From NCBI GenBank assembly GCA_934401915.1, contig CAKRSV010000004.1, positions 242,847 through 306,846 of the forward strand: 64,000 nucleotides of DNA. The letters run 5' to 3'. A model generated the notes under the pieces. The model searched no databases. It had not been told where the DNA came from and saw only the letters and a list, made by a program, of their open reading frames with translations. Below, piece after piece: positions 53,416 to 62,408 of this stretch. This DNA is from an uncultured Lachnospiraceae bacterium. GTDB lineage: Bacteria > Bacillota > Clostridia > Lachnospirales > Lachnospiraceae. Made by a program: the position numbers and the translations under genes. Each line of letters begins with the position of its first letter. Position 1 is the stretch's first letter.

Positions 53416-54612
53416 GTGGGGAAAGACGGAGTAAGAAAAAAAGCAGCCGTATGGCTGATGCTGGGTGTATTTCTGGTCAATACCGGTTTTATGGCCTGCC
53501 AGGTTCGCGTTATGGCGATGCCGGAGGTGGCGACGCCTTCTTATATTGTGATGGAGGCGTCCACCGGGCAGGTGATCTGTGATAAGGATGCGGATGATAG
53601 AAGAAGTCCGGCCAGCATTACCAAGATCATGACGATGCTGATCACGTTTGAACACTTAAAGAGCGGGAGGATCCACCTGTCCGATCAGGTGATCACCAGT
53701 GCGCATGCCAAATCGATGGGAGGATCCCAGGTTTTTCTGGAGGAAGGGGAGACGCAGACGATGGAAAACATGCTCAAGTGTATTGCGGTTGCGTCCGGCA
53801 ATGACGCCTGCGTTGCAGTCGCAGAGTACATAGCCGGGAGCGAGCCGGAGTTTGTCAAGCTGATGAACGAGAAGGCAGAGCAGCTTGGGCTGCAGAATAC
53901 CCACTTTGAGGACTGCTGCGGACTTTCCGATTCGGATAACCATTATACTTCTGCAAAGGATGTTGCGATCATGTCACGGGAGCTGATCACAAAGTATCCG
54001 GAGGTTTTTGACTATACCGGGATCTGGATGGAGGATATTGAACACCGGACAGCGCGCGGAACGAGCACCTTTACCCTGTCGAGTACCAACAAGCTGCTGA
54101 AGCAGTACGAGTGGGCGACGGGACTCAAGACGGGGTCTACCTCCAAAGCGCTTTACTGTCTGTCGGCTACGGCAAGAAAGGACGGGATGGAGCTGATCGC
54201 TGTTGTGATGGGGGCGCCCGATCCGAAATCGCGTTTCAGCGACGCGATCAGTCTGCTGAATTATGGCTACAGCGTGAGCCAGATGTATCAGGACGAGAAC
54301 AAGGATCCCCTTTCACCCCAGAAAGTGGAGGGCGGTGTGAAGGATACGGTGAACCTTGCCTACGCGGGTCCGTTTAAATATCTGGATACGGCGGGAAGCA
54401 ACCTGAGCGCGATCCAGAAGGAGATCAGCCTGCCGGAGTCTGTACAGGCGCCGGTTGCGGAAGGCGATGCGGTCGGCGAGGCGGTCTATAAGCTGGACGG
54501 GAAGCGGATCGGAAGCGTGTCGATCCTGGCGGCGCACGATGTGGAGAAGGCGACGTATTTTGACTACTGGAAGAAGGTGTGGATGCGGTATCTGTTCCAG
54601 AGAACAGCGTAA
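53416..54612 (+). CDS. D-alanyl-D-alanine carboxypeptidase (PBP5/DacF type)
   Basis: A penicillin-binding protein of about 398 aa, started at GTG 53416 because GGGGAG lies 8 nt before it. A GTG at 53407 is also open. A signal or anchor segment covers about residues 10-33. The serine peptidase motifs are SITK near 67-70 (SPASITKIMT), SGND (VASGNDACVAVAEY) and KTG (LKTGSTSKALYC). It trims the terminal D-Ala of peptidoglycan pentapeptides. A C-terminal beta domain and a late hydrophobic stretch fit PBP5-like proteins. A second such gene lies at 57135. Confidence 0.9.
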   Translation: MGKDGVRKKAAVWLMLGVFLVNTGFMACQVRVMAMPEVATPSYIVMEASTGQVICDKDADDRRSPASITKIMTMLITFEHLKSGRIHLSDQVITSAHAKSMGGSQVFLEEGETQTMENMLKCIAVASGNDACVAVAEYIAGSEPEFVKLMNEKAEQLGLQNTHFEDCCGLSDSDNHYTSAKDVAIMSRELITKYPEVFDYTGIWMEDIEHRTARGTSTFTLSSTNKLLKQYEWATGLKTGSTSKALYCLSATARKDGMELIAVVMGAPDPKSRFSDAISLLNYGYSVSQMYQDENKDPLSPQKVEGGVKDTVNLAYAGPFKYLDTAGSNLSAIQKEISLPESVQAPVAEGDAVGEAVYKLDGKRIGSVSILAAHDVEKATYFDYWKKVWMRYLFQRTA

Positions 54613-54630
54613 AGAACAGATGTTCCCAGA

Positions 54631-54660
54631 TTGCGGGCGGCGCGTAGATTGTGCTATACT
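54631..54660 (+). promoter_or_regulatory. promoter of the phosphoesterase-scpAB operon
   Basis: TTGCGG (54631-54636) and TATACT (54655-54660) are 18 nt apart, 110 nt before the next gene. Confidence 0.55.
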
Positions 54661-54769
54661 CTATAAGTTAGCAATCACATAAGCGCTCCTGCAAAGGGAC
54701 CTGACGACGGCACAGACTGTATGACAGGAAAGAACATACCTCCGGAAATTTTATGAGGGAAGCAAGAAA

Positions 54770-55624
54770 ATGGAAATAATCGGAATCCTGATAGGAGCCG
54801 CCGCAGTGCTCTGCCTTGTGGTTTCTGCGATCGACTGCAACCGCTTTGTGGTGAGCCGTTACGAGATCGCATCGCCGAAACTGAAGAGGCCCTGTACGAT
54901 GGTGCTCCTGTCGGACTTACATAACAAATCATTTGGAAAAGAAAATGAACGCCTGCTTGCCCGGATCGATCAGATCGCGCCAGACGCCGTGCTGATCGCC
55001 GGAGATATGCTTACGGCGGAAAAAGGAAAAGATTTCCGGAATGCACAGGCGCTGACCTGCGCATTGGCGAAAAAATACAAGCTGTATTACGGAATGGGTA
55101 ACCATGAATACCGGCTGAAGCTCTACCCGAAACAGTACGGTCCGATGTATGAGACGTATCTTGCCGGGCTTGAGGAGGGAAAGGTCCATCCTCTGGTCAA
55201 TGAGAGCGTCATGATGCCTGAGTACAATATCTGTGTGTGTGGAAGTGAGATCGCCAGATGCTATTATAAGAGGTTTAAAAAGCACCCGATGGATGAAGCC
55301 TATCTGGAGGAGCTGCTCGGTAAGGCGTCCGACAATGCCTTTCAGATCCTCATTGCGCATAATCCCGATTATTTTGAGGAATATGCCGCGTGGGGGGCAG
55401 ATCTGGTCGTGGCGGGACATGTCCATGGCGGTATCATGCGTCTGCCGCTCCTGGGAGGGGTGCTCTCGCCGAGCATGAGGCTTTTTCCCAAATACGACGG
55501 TGGACTGTTCCGGCTTGGAAAGGCAGCGATGGTGCTCAGCAGAGGACTTGGGACGCATACGCTGCCGCTGCGGATCTTTAATCCGGGTGAACTGGTAGTG
55601 ATCAGCCTGACGCCGGATAAGTAG
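54770..55624 (+). CDS. metallophosphoesterase, membrane-anchored
   Basis: A 284-aa calcineurin-type phosphoesterase. Residues 3-21 form an N-terminal membrane helix. The metal ligands follow in order: VLLSDLHNK, LIAGDML, YGMGNHEY, LIAHNPDYF and VVAGHVHGG. Homologues include YkuE-like enzymes, some of which act on UDP-linked lipid precursors, but the substrate here is unknown. It lies 12 nt before scpA and is probably in its operon. Confidence 0.88.
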   Translation: MEIIGILIGAAAVLCLVVSAIDCNRFVVSRYEIASPKLKRPCTMVLLSDLHNKSFGKENERLLARIDQIAPDAVLIAGDMLTAEKGKDFRNAQALTCALAKKYKLYYGMGNHEYRLKLYPKQYGPMYETYLAGLEEGKVHPLVNESVMMPEYNICVCGSEIARCYYKRFKKHPMDEAYLEELLGKASDNAFQILIAHNPDYFEEYAAWGADLVVAGHVHGGIMRLPLLGGVLSPSMRLFPKYDGGLFRLGKAAMVLSRGLGTHTLPLRIFNPGELVVISLTPDK

Positions 55625-55636
55625 GAGATAAATGGA

Positions 55637-56422
55637 ATGGCTATATCTGTGAAACTGGATGTGTTTGAAGGACCGCTGGACCTTCTGCTGCATCTGATCG
55701 ACAAGAATAAAGTGGATATTTATGACATCCCGATCGTTGAGATTACCGAACAGTATCTGGATTATATCAGACAGATGGAAACAGAAGATATGAACGTGAT
55801 GAGCGAGTTTCTCGTGATGGCGGCAACGCTTCTGGATATCAAATGCCGTATGCTCCTTCCCAAGGAAGTCAATGAGGAGGGGGAGGAGGAAGACCCCCGG
55901 GCGGAATTGGTCGAGAAGCTGCTCGAATATAAGATGTGCAAGTATATGTCCTATGAGCTGCGCGACCGGATGGTGGATGCGGAGCGTAACCTGTACAAGA
56001 AGCCCACGATCCCAAAGGAGGTTCTGGAATACCGTCAGCCGGTGGATTATGAGGAGCTGATCGGGGACATGAACCTGCAGAAGCTCCATGAGATCTTCCG
56101 GCAGATGATGAAGCGGCAGGAGGACAAGATCGATCCGGTCAGAAGTACCTTTGGAAAAATCGAGAAGGATGAGATCGATATGGATCTCAAGACAACCTAC
56201 GTGGAGGCGTATGTGCGCAGCCACAGCACGTTCAGTTTCCGGAAGCTGCTGGAGAAGCAGCACAGCAAGATGGAAGTGATCGTCACCTTCCTGGTCATTC
56301 TGGAGATGATCAAGACGGGAAGGATAGAGATCGAGCAGGAGGACACGTTTTCAGATATTATCATCACCACGAAGGATGTGTCGGATCATACCCCTACAAG
56401 GATCACCTCACTGGAGGGATAG
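55637..56422 (+). CDS. scpA: segregation and condensation protein A
   Basis: A 261-aa kleisin of the SMC-ScpAB condensin. The N-terminal signature VKLDVFEGPLDLLLHLIDKNKVDIYDIPIVEITEQYLDYI is diagnostic, the middle is a variable acidic linker (EEGEEEDPRAEL) and the C-terminus is a winged helix that binds the SMC head (VTFLVILEMIKTGRIEIEQED). It is followed 22 nt later by scpB, the usual pair. Confidence 0.96.
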   Translation: MAISVKLDVFEGPLDLLLHLIDKNKVDIYDIPIVEITEQYLDYIRQMETEDMNVMSEFLVMAATLLDIKCRMLLPKEVNEEGEEEDPRAELVEKLLEYKMCKYMSYELRDRMVDAERNLYKKPTIPKEVLEYRQPVDYEELIGDMNLQKLHEIFRQMMKRQEDKIDPVRSTFGKIEKDEIDMDLKTTYVEAYVRSHSTFSFRKLLEKQHSKMEVIVTFLVILEMIKTGRIEIEQEDTFSDIIITTKDVSDHTPTRITSLEG

Positions 56423-56444
56423 ACGGCGGTACGCGGAGGAAGAG

Positions 56445-57014
56445 ATGGAGAAGGCAAAAGCAAAAGCAGTTTTGGAAGCAATCTTATTTACGATGGGAGA
56501 GTCGGTGGAGATCGACCGGCTTTCGGCAGTCATAGAAGAGGACAGGAAGGATACCAGGAAGCTGCTGCAGGAGATGCAGGAGGAATACCAGAATACGGAG
56601 AGAGGGATCGGGCTGGCTTTTTTTGAAGATGCCGTGCAGCTCTGTACCAAGGGAGAACTGTACGAATACCTGATCAAGATCGCCAAGACGCCGCGCAAGT
56701 TCACACTGACGGATACGCTGCTGGAGACGCTGTCTATCGTGGCGTACAAGCAGCCGATCACCAGACTGGAGATTGAAAAGATCAGGGGCGTGAGCTGCGA
56801 TCATGCGGTAAACCGTCTTCTGGAATTTGATCTGATCACCGAGGTGGGAAGGATGGATGCGCCGGGCAGACCGCTTCTGTTCGGCACGACGGAGCAGTTT
56901 TTAAGATCCTTCGGCGTGAAATCGTTAGAGGAGCTTCCGGAGCTGAGCACGGTGCAGATCGAGGAGTTTAAGCAGCAGGCAGAGACGGAAGTGCAGCTTC
57001 AGCTTGACATCTGA
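56445..57014 (+). CDS. scpB: segregation and condensation protein B
   Basis: A 190-aa protein with two winged helices: AKAVLEAILFTMGESVEIDRLSAVIE, then LTDTLLETLSIVAYKQPITRLEIEKIRGVSCDHAVNRLLEFDLITEVGRMDAPGRPLLFGTT in context. It binds ScpA and completes the condensin core. The true start is ATG 56445 with GGAGGAAG before it, although the frame is open from 56376. Confidence 0.95.
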   Translation: MEKAKAKAVLEAILFTMGESVEIDRLSAVIEEDRKDTRKLLQEMQEEYQNTERGIGLAFFEDAVQLCTKGELYEYLIKIAKTPRKFTLTDTLLETLSIVAYKQPITRLEIEKIRGVSCDHAVNRLLEFDLITEVGRMDAPGRPLLFGTTEQFLRSFGVKSLEELPELSTVQIEEFKQQAETEVQLQLDI

Positions 57015-57134
57015 TACGCAGTTCGATTCATTTGGACATAACAGACGCATATATATTAACAAGACTTATGGCGGGTTTAATATATGTGTGTCTATTTTTT
57101 TGATTTTTTATCGGCATTTCGCAGAAAGAACAGG

Positions 57135-58358
57135 GTGGGAGCAAAGAGGGGAAGAAAGAGATTTCTTGCGCTTTTTCTTGCGCTTGCATGTATGGCAGGA
57201 AGTGCGCGGGAGGTGCGTGCGGAGGAGAGCGGACAGCTGCAGCTTTACGCGCAGGCGGCGGTTCTGATGGATGCGGATTCCGGCAGGGTGCTCTATGGAA
57301 AAAATGAGAAAGAGATCCTTCCGATGGCGAGTACGACGAAGATCATGACCTGCATCGTCGCTCTGGAATATGGCAATCCGGAGGAGATCGTAGAGGCGTC
57401 GTCCTACGCGGCGGGGATGCCCAAGGTGAAGCTGGGCGTGACCAGCGGAGAGACGTTCCGGCTGGGGGATCTGCTGTATTCCCTGATGCTGGAGTCACAC
57501 AACGACGCGGCGGTCATGATCGCGGAGGCGGTCGGAGGAAGCGTGGAGGAATTTGCGGTGATGATGAACCAGAAGGCGCGCGACATCGGCTGTTATGATA
57601 CATATTTCATCACGCCTAACGGGCTGGACGCGCAGAATGAGGACAATGGGAAGTGCCACTCGACAACCGCTGCGGATCTGGCACGGATCATGGCGTACTG
57701 CGTCAGGGAATCGCCGGCAAAGGAGGCTTTTCTGGAGATCACTCGAACCCCGGATTATCAGTTTACCGATGCGGAGGGACGGCGCAGCTTCCATTGCACG
57801 AACCACAATGCGTTCCTGTCCATGATGAAGGAGGCGCTTTCCGGGAAAACCGGATTTACCAACAAGGCGGGGTACTGCTATGTGGGGGCTGTCGAGAGTG
57901 AGGGGAGAACCTTCACGGTCGCGCTCCTGGCGTGCGGCTGGCCGAACCACAAGACCTACAAGTGGAGCGATATGGCGCGGCTGGTTACCTATGGCATGGA
58001 AAATTACCGCTACTGCGACGTATATAAAGAGCAGTCCTTTGAACCGGTTCCCGTGAAGGAGGGGATCCCGGCACAGACGGGAAAACCCTTCGGGCAGGCT
58101 TACATCACGCTTGAACTGGAGGAAGGGGCAGATGACGAAATGCCGTATCTGCTGTGTGACAGCGACCGCATAGAGATCCGTACAGAGGTCAAAAAAGAAA
58201 TGAATGCGCCGGTCAATGAAGGCGACAGCGCGGGAAAGGTAACCTATTATCTGAACGGACAGATCATCAGGCAGTATGAGGTGCTGGCAAAAGAGACGGT
58301 GGACAAAAGAACGTTGACGCGCATCGTCGGATATGTCGTGGGATGTTTCCTGCCCTGA
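57135..58358 (+). CDS. D-alanyl-D-alanine carboxypeptidase (DacF type), second copy
   Basis: A serine peptidase of about 407 aa from GTG 57135. An ATG at 57084 is open but would add a T-rich run before a clean signal peptide (FLALFLALACMAGSAREVRA). The active-site motifs are STTK near residue 66 (MASTTKIMT), SHND (LESHNDAAVMIAEAVGG) and KTG (LSGKTGFTNKAGYC). The C-terminal beta domain and a final hydrophobic segment suit a membrane-bound carboxypeptidase, like DacF of the forespore or DacA. It ends before the decarboxylase operon. I cannot say which copy is sporulation-specific. Confidence 0.9.
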   Translation: MGAKRGRKRFLALFLALACMAGSAREVRAEESGQLQLYAQAAVLMDADSGRVLYGKNEKEILPMASTTKIMTCIVALEYGNPEEIVEASSYAAGMPKVKLGVTSGETFRLGDLLYSLMLESHNDAAVMIAEAVGGSVEEFAVMMNQKARDIGCYDTYFITPNGLDAQNEDNGKCHSTTAADLARIMAYCVRESPAKEAFLEITRTPDYQFTDAEGRRSFHCTNHNAFLSMMKEALSGKTGFTNKAGYCYVGAVESEGRTFTVALLACGWPNHKTYKWSDMARLVTYGMENYRYCDVYKEQSFEPVPVKEGIPAQTGKPFGQAYITLELEEGADDEMPYLLCDSDRIEIRTEVKKEMNAPVNEGDSAGKVTYYLNGQIIRQYEVLAKETVDKRTLTRIVGYVVGCFLP

Positions 58359-58544
58359 GTGGGAAATGCACGGGACGGCAGGCTGACGCTAAAATTCTGT
58401 TAAAAAAATATTTTTTTGCGTATTTTTTTTGAAAATTTGGCTAGTCGGCGGGTGCAAACTATGTTATACTACGTTCGTGTGCTGTGCCACACACTATTAT
58501 TATGTTTTAATATTTTATTATTAAAATAAATGGAGGGCTGAAAA

Positions 58545-59972
58545 ATGAGTACTACTTCTCAAGCGAGTCAAAGAATCAATGCTTTACTCGATGAAAACAG
58601 TTTCGTTGAAATCGGTGGTCTTGTGACAGCAAGAGCAACAGACTTCAATCTGAAACAGACGGAAACTCCTTCTGACGGTGTGATCACCGGCTACGGAGTG
58701 ATCGACGGCAATCTTGTGTATGTATACAGCCAGGATGCTTCCGTGCTGAACGGAACAGTTGGCGAAATGCACGCAAAGAAGATTGCAAACCTCTATGATC
58801 TGGCAATGAAGACAGGCGCGCCTGTTATCGGACTGATCGAGTCTGCCGGACTTAGACTGCAGGAGGCAACAGATGCGCTGAATGCCTTCGGCGAGATTTA
58901 TATGAAACAGACACTGGCATCCGGAGTGATCCCGCAGATCACAGCGGTATTTGGAAGCTGCGGCGGCGGACTTGCACTGATCCCGGGTATGACAGATTTT
59001 ACATTCATGGAGGAGAAGAGCGCGAAGCTGTTCGTAAATTCTCCGAATGCGCTTGAGGGAAATGAGATCTCCAAGTGCGATACCTCCGCCGCTGCATTCC
59101 AGAGCGAGGAGACAGGTCTGGTAGACATGGCAGCTGACGAGGCATCCATTCTGGCACAGATCAGACAGCTGGTTGCGATCCTTCCAGTAAACAATGCAGA
59201 GATCGCACTGGACGACTGCACAGACGATCTGAACAGAGCATGCGCGGATCTTGCAAACTGTGCAGGCGATACATCCATCGCACTTTCCCAGATCGCAGAT
59301 GACGGTCTTTTTGTAGAAGTAAAACAGAACTATGCAAAGAGCATGGTTGTAGGATTCCTGAAGCTGAACGGCGCTACGATCGGTGCTGTTGCAAACAGGA
59401 CGGAAGTATACAATGCAGAGGGCGAGCTTACAGAGAAGTTTGACGCAGTCCTTTCTGCAAGAGGAGCAGAGAAGGCTGCTGAATTCATCAATTTCTGTGA
59501 TGCGTTCGATATCCCGGTTCTGTCCCTTACCAATGTGACAGGCTTTGCCGCTACCAAGTGTGCAGAGAAGAGAATGGCAAAGGCAGCATCCAAGCTCACC
59601 TATGCTTTTGCAAACGCAACTGTTCCGAAGGTAAATGTGATCATCGGCAAGGCTTACGGAAGCGCTTACGTTGCAATGAACTCCAAGGCGATCGGCGCAG
59701 ACATCACGATCGCATGGCCGAACGCTGAGATCGGTATGATGGATGCGGGACTGGCTGCAAAGATCATCTGTGACGGACAGGGCGCAGACGCGATCAACGC
59801 ATGCGCAAAAGAATACGCAGCACTGCAGAATAATGTGACAAGCGCTGCAAAGAGAGGCTATGTAGACCAGATCGTTGAGCCGGTTGACACAAGAAAATAT
59901 GTGATCGGCGCATTTGAAATGCTGGCAACTAAGAGTGAAGGCCGTCCGGAGAAGAAACACGGTACAGTCTAG
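58545..59972 (+). CDS. biotin-dependent acyl-CoA carboxyltransferase (12S / MmdA-like)
   Basis: A 475-aa two-half carboxyltransferase of the crotonase fold. The N-half has PSDGVITGYGVIDGNLVYVYSQDASVLNGTVGEMHAKKI and VFGSCGGGLALIPGMTDF. The C-half has VLSLTNVTGFAATK and GKAYGSAYVAMNSKAIGADITIAWPNAEIGMMDA. These are the acyl-CoA and carboxybiotin sites of methylmalonyl-CoA decarboxylase alpha and transcarboxylase 12S. It is slightly shorter than MmdA (about 510-520). GGAGGG precedes the ATG. A TATACT at 58465-58470 is the probable -10. It heads a five-gene operon. The acyl-CoA (methylmalonyl- or malonyl-) is not certain. Confidence 0.85.
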   Translation: MSTTSQASQRINALLDENSFVEIGGLVTARATDFNLKQTETPSDGVITGYGVIDGNLVYVYSQDASVLNGTVGEMHAKKIANLYDLAMKTGAPVIGLIESAGLRLQEATDALNAFGEIYMKQTLASGVIPQITAVFGSCGGGLALIPGMTDFTFMEEKSAKLFVNSPNALEGNEISKCDTSAAAFQSEETGLVDMAADEASILAQIRQLVAILPVNNAEIALDDCTDDLNRACADLANCAGDTSIALSQIADDGLFVEVKQNYAKSMVVGFLKLNGATIGAVANRTEVYNAEGELTEKFDAVLSARGAEKAAEFINFCDAFDIPVLSLTNVTGFAATKCAEKRMAKAASKLTYAFANATVPKVNVIIGKAYGSAYVAMNSKAIGADITIAWPNAEIGMMDAGLAAKIICDGQGADAINACAKEYAALQNNVTSAAKRGYVDQIVEPVDTRKYVIGAFEMLATKSEGRPEKKHGTV

Positions 59973-59989
59973 AAAGGATGATACTTAAT

Positions 59990-60730
59990 ATGAAAAAATT
60001 AGCAGTGATATTAGGTATGATTACCTGTATGATCGGACTGACTGCATGCGGAAAAGATGCAAACCAGCCGTTATCAGAGACGGATACCAAGCTGCTTGAG
60101 AGCGGCGTGGCAATGGTTGAAAGCATGAATCAGATTGTCCTGCAGGGAGCGGAAGAACAGTATGCAGACAATGAACCGGTCTATAATGGTATTCTGAGCT
60201 GGAAAGATGCCATGGAAGATATAGGTAATTATGAAGGCACCGATGGCGGAACGGTTTCGGTTGACGGGGAAGAGATCACGATCAACGTACAGGTTCGTGG
60301 TTCCGACCATGATGCCAAGGTTGAGATATTGCTGGAAGGCGATATGACATCCTATGTGAACATCACCAGCATTACCACGAATGTTTCCTATTCGATGGGA
60401 GAATTGATGAAAAATGCAGCACTGAACACAGTAATCGGTATGGGTACGGTGTTTGTTGTGCTGATCCTGATGAGCTTTATCATTTCCGGTTTCTCCTTGA
60501 TCTCCAAGGCGCAGGCTAAGGGAGACAAGAAGGGTGCCAAGGAAGTGGAGGAAGTGGCTGCCGATCCGGTCGTAGCCCAGATCGCAGCAAAGGAAGAGCT
60601 TTCGGATGACGCAGAGCTGGTTGCAGTTATCGCAGCAGCGATCGCAGCATACGAGGGCGCAGGATCTACTGACGGATTTGTGGTGAGATCGATCAGAAAA
60701 TCAAACAAGAGCAAATGGCAGAATGCCTAA
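59990..60730 (+). CDS. lipoprotein fused to an OadG-type gamma subunit
   Basis: A 246-aa protein. Residues 1-20 are a lipoprotein signal (VILGMITCMIGLTACGK) with C20 as the acylation site. Residues 21-140 are an exported domain of unknown fold. A membrane helix (about 146-172, TVIGMGTVFVVLILMSFIISGF) is followed by a cytoplasmic tail of OadG type with VAQIAAKEELSDDAELVAVIAAAIAAYEG. OadG subunits (about 80-100 aa) hold the decarboxylase together and bind zinc or the biotin arm. The extra outside domain is unusual. ATG 59990 is preferred on spacing from AAAGG, and 59978 is also open. Confidence 0.75.
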   Translation: MKKLAVILGMITCMIGLTACGKDANQPLSETDTKLLESGVAMVESMNQIVLQGAEEQYADNEPVYNGILSWKDAMEDIGNYEGTDGGTVSVDGEEITINVQVRGSDHDAKVEILLEGDMTSYVNITSITTNVSYSMGELMKNAALNTVIGMGTVFVVLILMSFIISGFSLISKAQAKGDKKGAKEVEEVAADPVVAQIAAKEELSDDAELVAVIAAAIAAYEGAGSTDGFVVRSIRKSNKSKWQNA

Positions 60731-60746
60731 ATAGGAGGATATCAAA

Positions 60747-61121
60747 ATGAAGAATTATACAATTACCGTAAATGGCAGCGTATATGACGTAGTAGTAGAA
60801 GAGGGAGCAACAAGCGGAGCACCGGTTGCAGCAGCACCTGCAGCACCGAAGGCAGCGCCCAAAGCAGCAGCTCCCGCAGCAGCACCGAAAGCATCCGGAG
60901 CAGCCGGAAGCGTTAAGGTAGAGGCCGGAGCAGCCGGAAAGGTGTTCAAGATCGAGGCAAACGTTGGACAGGCTGTAAAGAAAGGTGATGCGGTAGTTAT
61001 TATTGAGGCTATGAAGATGGAAATCCCTGTAGTGGCACCGGAAGACGGAACCGTAGCAAGTATCGATGTTGCAGTAGGAGACGCAGTTGAGGCTGGCGCA
61101 GTTCTGGCAACCTTGAACTAA
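60747..61121 (+). CDS. biotin carboxyl carrier protein (1.3S/gamma type)
   Basis: A 124-aa protein with a short N-terminal strand pair, an Ala/Pro/Lys-rich flexible linker (residues 22-52) and a biotinyl domain with the attachment lysine K90 in IIEAMKMEIPV. It carries CO2 on biotin between the carboxyltransferase and the membrane decarboxylase. AGGAGG lies before the ATG. It sits in the middle of the operon. Confidence 0.95.
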   Translation: MKNYTITVNGSVYDVVVEEGATSGAPVAAAPAAPKAAPKAAAPAAAPKASGAAGSVKVEAGAAGKVFKIEANVGQAVKKGDAVVIIEAMKMEIPVVAPEDGTVASIDVAVGDAVEAGAVLATLN

Positions 61122-61177
61122 TCTCAGACCGTCTGTAAAGACTGGGATCTGAATCTAAACTACAGGAGGTTAAGAAA

Positions 61178-62326
61178 ATGGCTTATATAGCAACCACGCT
61201 TGATAATCTGGTTCACCAGACAGCTTTTTTCAGTCTGACCTGGGGCAATTATGTGATGATTGTCGTAGCGCTTGTATTTTTATATCTGGCTATTGCAAAA
61301 GATTTCGAACCGCTTCTTTTGGTGCCGATAGCCTTTGGTATGCTGCTGGTTAATATCTATCCGGATATTATGGCTGCATATGGAGAGGGCGGAGCCGGCG
61401 GCGGCTTGCTCTATTATTTCTATAAACTGGATGAGTGGGCGATTCTTCCGTCCTTGATCTTCATGGGCGTCGGTGCGATGACAGACTTTGGTCCGTTGAT
61501 CGCCAACCCGAAGAGCTTCCTGCTGGGAGCAGCTGCACAGTTCGGTATCTTCGCTGCGTACTTCGGTGCGATCGCGATGGGATTCAACGACAAGGCAGCG
61601 GCAGCCATCTCCATCATCGGTGGTGCGGATGGTCCGACATCCATCTTCCTTGCAGGTAAACTGCAGCAGACGGCTCTTCTTGGACCGATCGCAGTGGCAG
61701 CATATTCCTATATGTCGCTGGTGCCGATCATCCAGCCGCCTATCATGAGACTTTTCACAACAGAGAAGGAAAGAAAGATCAAGATGGGACAGCTTCGTCC
61801 GGTCAGCAAGTTAGAGAAGATCTTATTCCCGATCGTTGTAACGATCGTTGTTTCACTGATCCTTCCTACCACAGCGCCGTTGGTTGGTATGCTGATGCTT
61901 GGTAACCTCTTCCGTGAGAGTGGCGTTGTAAGACAGTTGACGGATACCGCATCCAACGCTTTGATGTACATTGTCGTAATTATCCTTGGTACATCCGTAG
62001 GAGCAACGACCAGTGCAGAGGCTTTCCTGAACACAGATACGCTGAAGATCGTGGCACTTGGTCTGATCGCCTTCTGTTTCGGTACAGCAGCCGGCGTTCT
62101 GTTCGGCAAGCTGATGTGCGTGGCAACCAAGGGCAAGGTAAATCCGCTGATCGGTTCTGCCGGTGTATCTGCGGTTCCTATGGCAGCCAGAGTATCACAG
62201 AAGGTTGGTGCAGAGTCTGATCCTACAAACTTCCTTCTGATGCACGCAATGGGACCGAACGTTGCCGGCGTTATCGGTACGGCAGTTGCAGCCGGTACCT
62301 TCATGGCAGTGTTCGGAGTATTCTAA
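61178..62326 (+). CDS. Na+-transporting decarboxylase beta subunit (OadB/MmdB family)
   Basis: A 382-aa membrane protein with about nine to eleven helices. The core Na+/carboxybiotin site is visible in [18 protein letters not shown] near residue 150, where the Asp is essential in the Klebsiella enzyme, and in [41 protein letters not shown] near the end. It decarboxylates carboxybiotin and pumps Na+ outward. It is complete in length. AGGAGG precedes the ATG. Confidence 0.93.
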   Translation: MAYIATTLDNLVHQTAFFSLTWGNYVMIVVALVFLYLAIAKDFEPLLLVPIAFGMLLVNIYPDIMAAYGEGGAGGGLLYYFYKLDEWAILPSLIFMGVGAMTDFGPLIANPKSFLLGAAAQFGIFAAYFGAIAMGFNDKAAAAISIIGGADGPTSIFLAGKLQQTALLGPIAVAAYSYMSLVPIIQPPIMRLFTTEKERKIKMGQLRPVSKLEKILFPIVVTIVVSLILPTTAPLVGMLMLGNLFRESGVVRQLTDTASNALMYIVVIILGTSVGATTSAEAFLNTDTLKIVALGLIAFCFGTAAGVLFGKLMCVATKGKVNPLIGSAGVSAVPMAARVSQKVGAESDPTNFLLMHAMGPNVAGVIGTAVAAGTFMAVFGVF

Positions 62327-62408
62327 GTTTTGATTAAAAATAAGACAGGGCGGATAACGGGAGCAATCCTTATCTGCCCGATATCGTAAAAATATGGAGG
62401 ATAATAAA

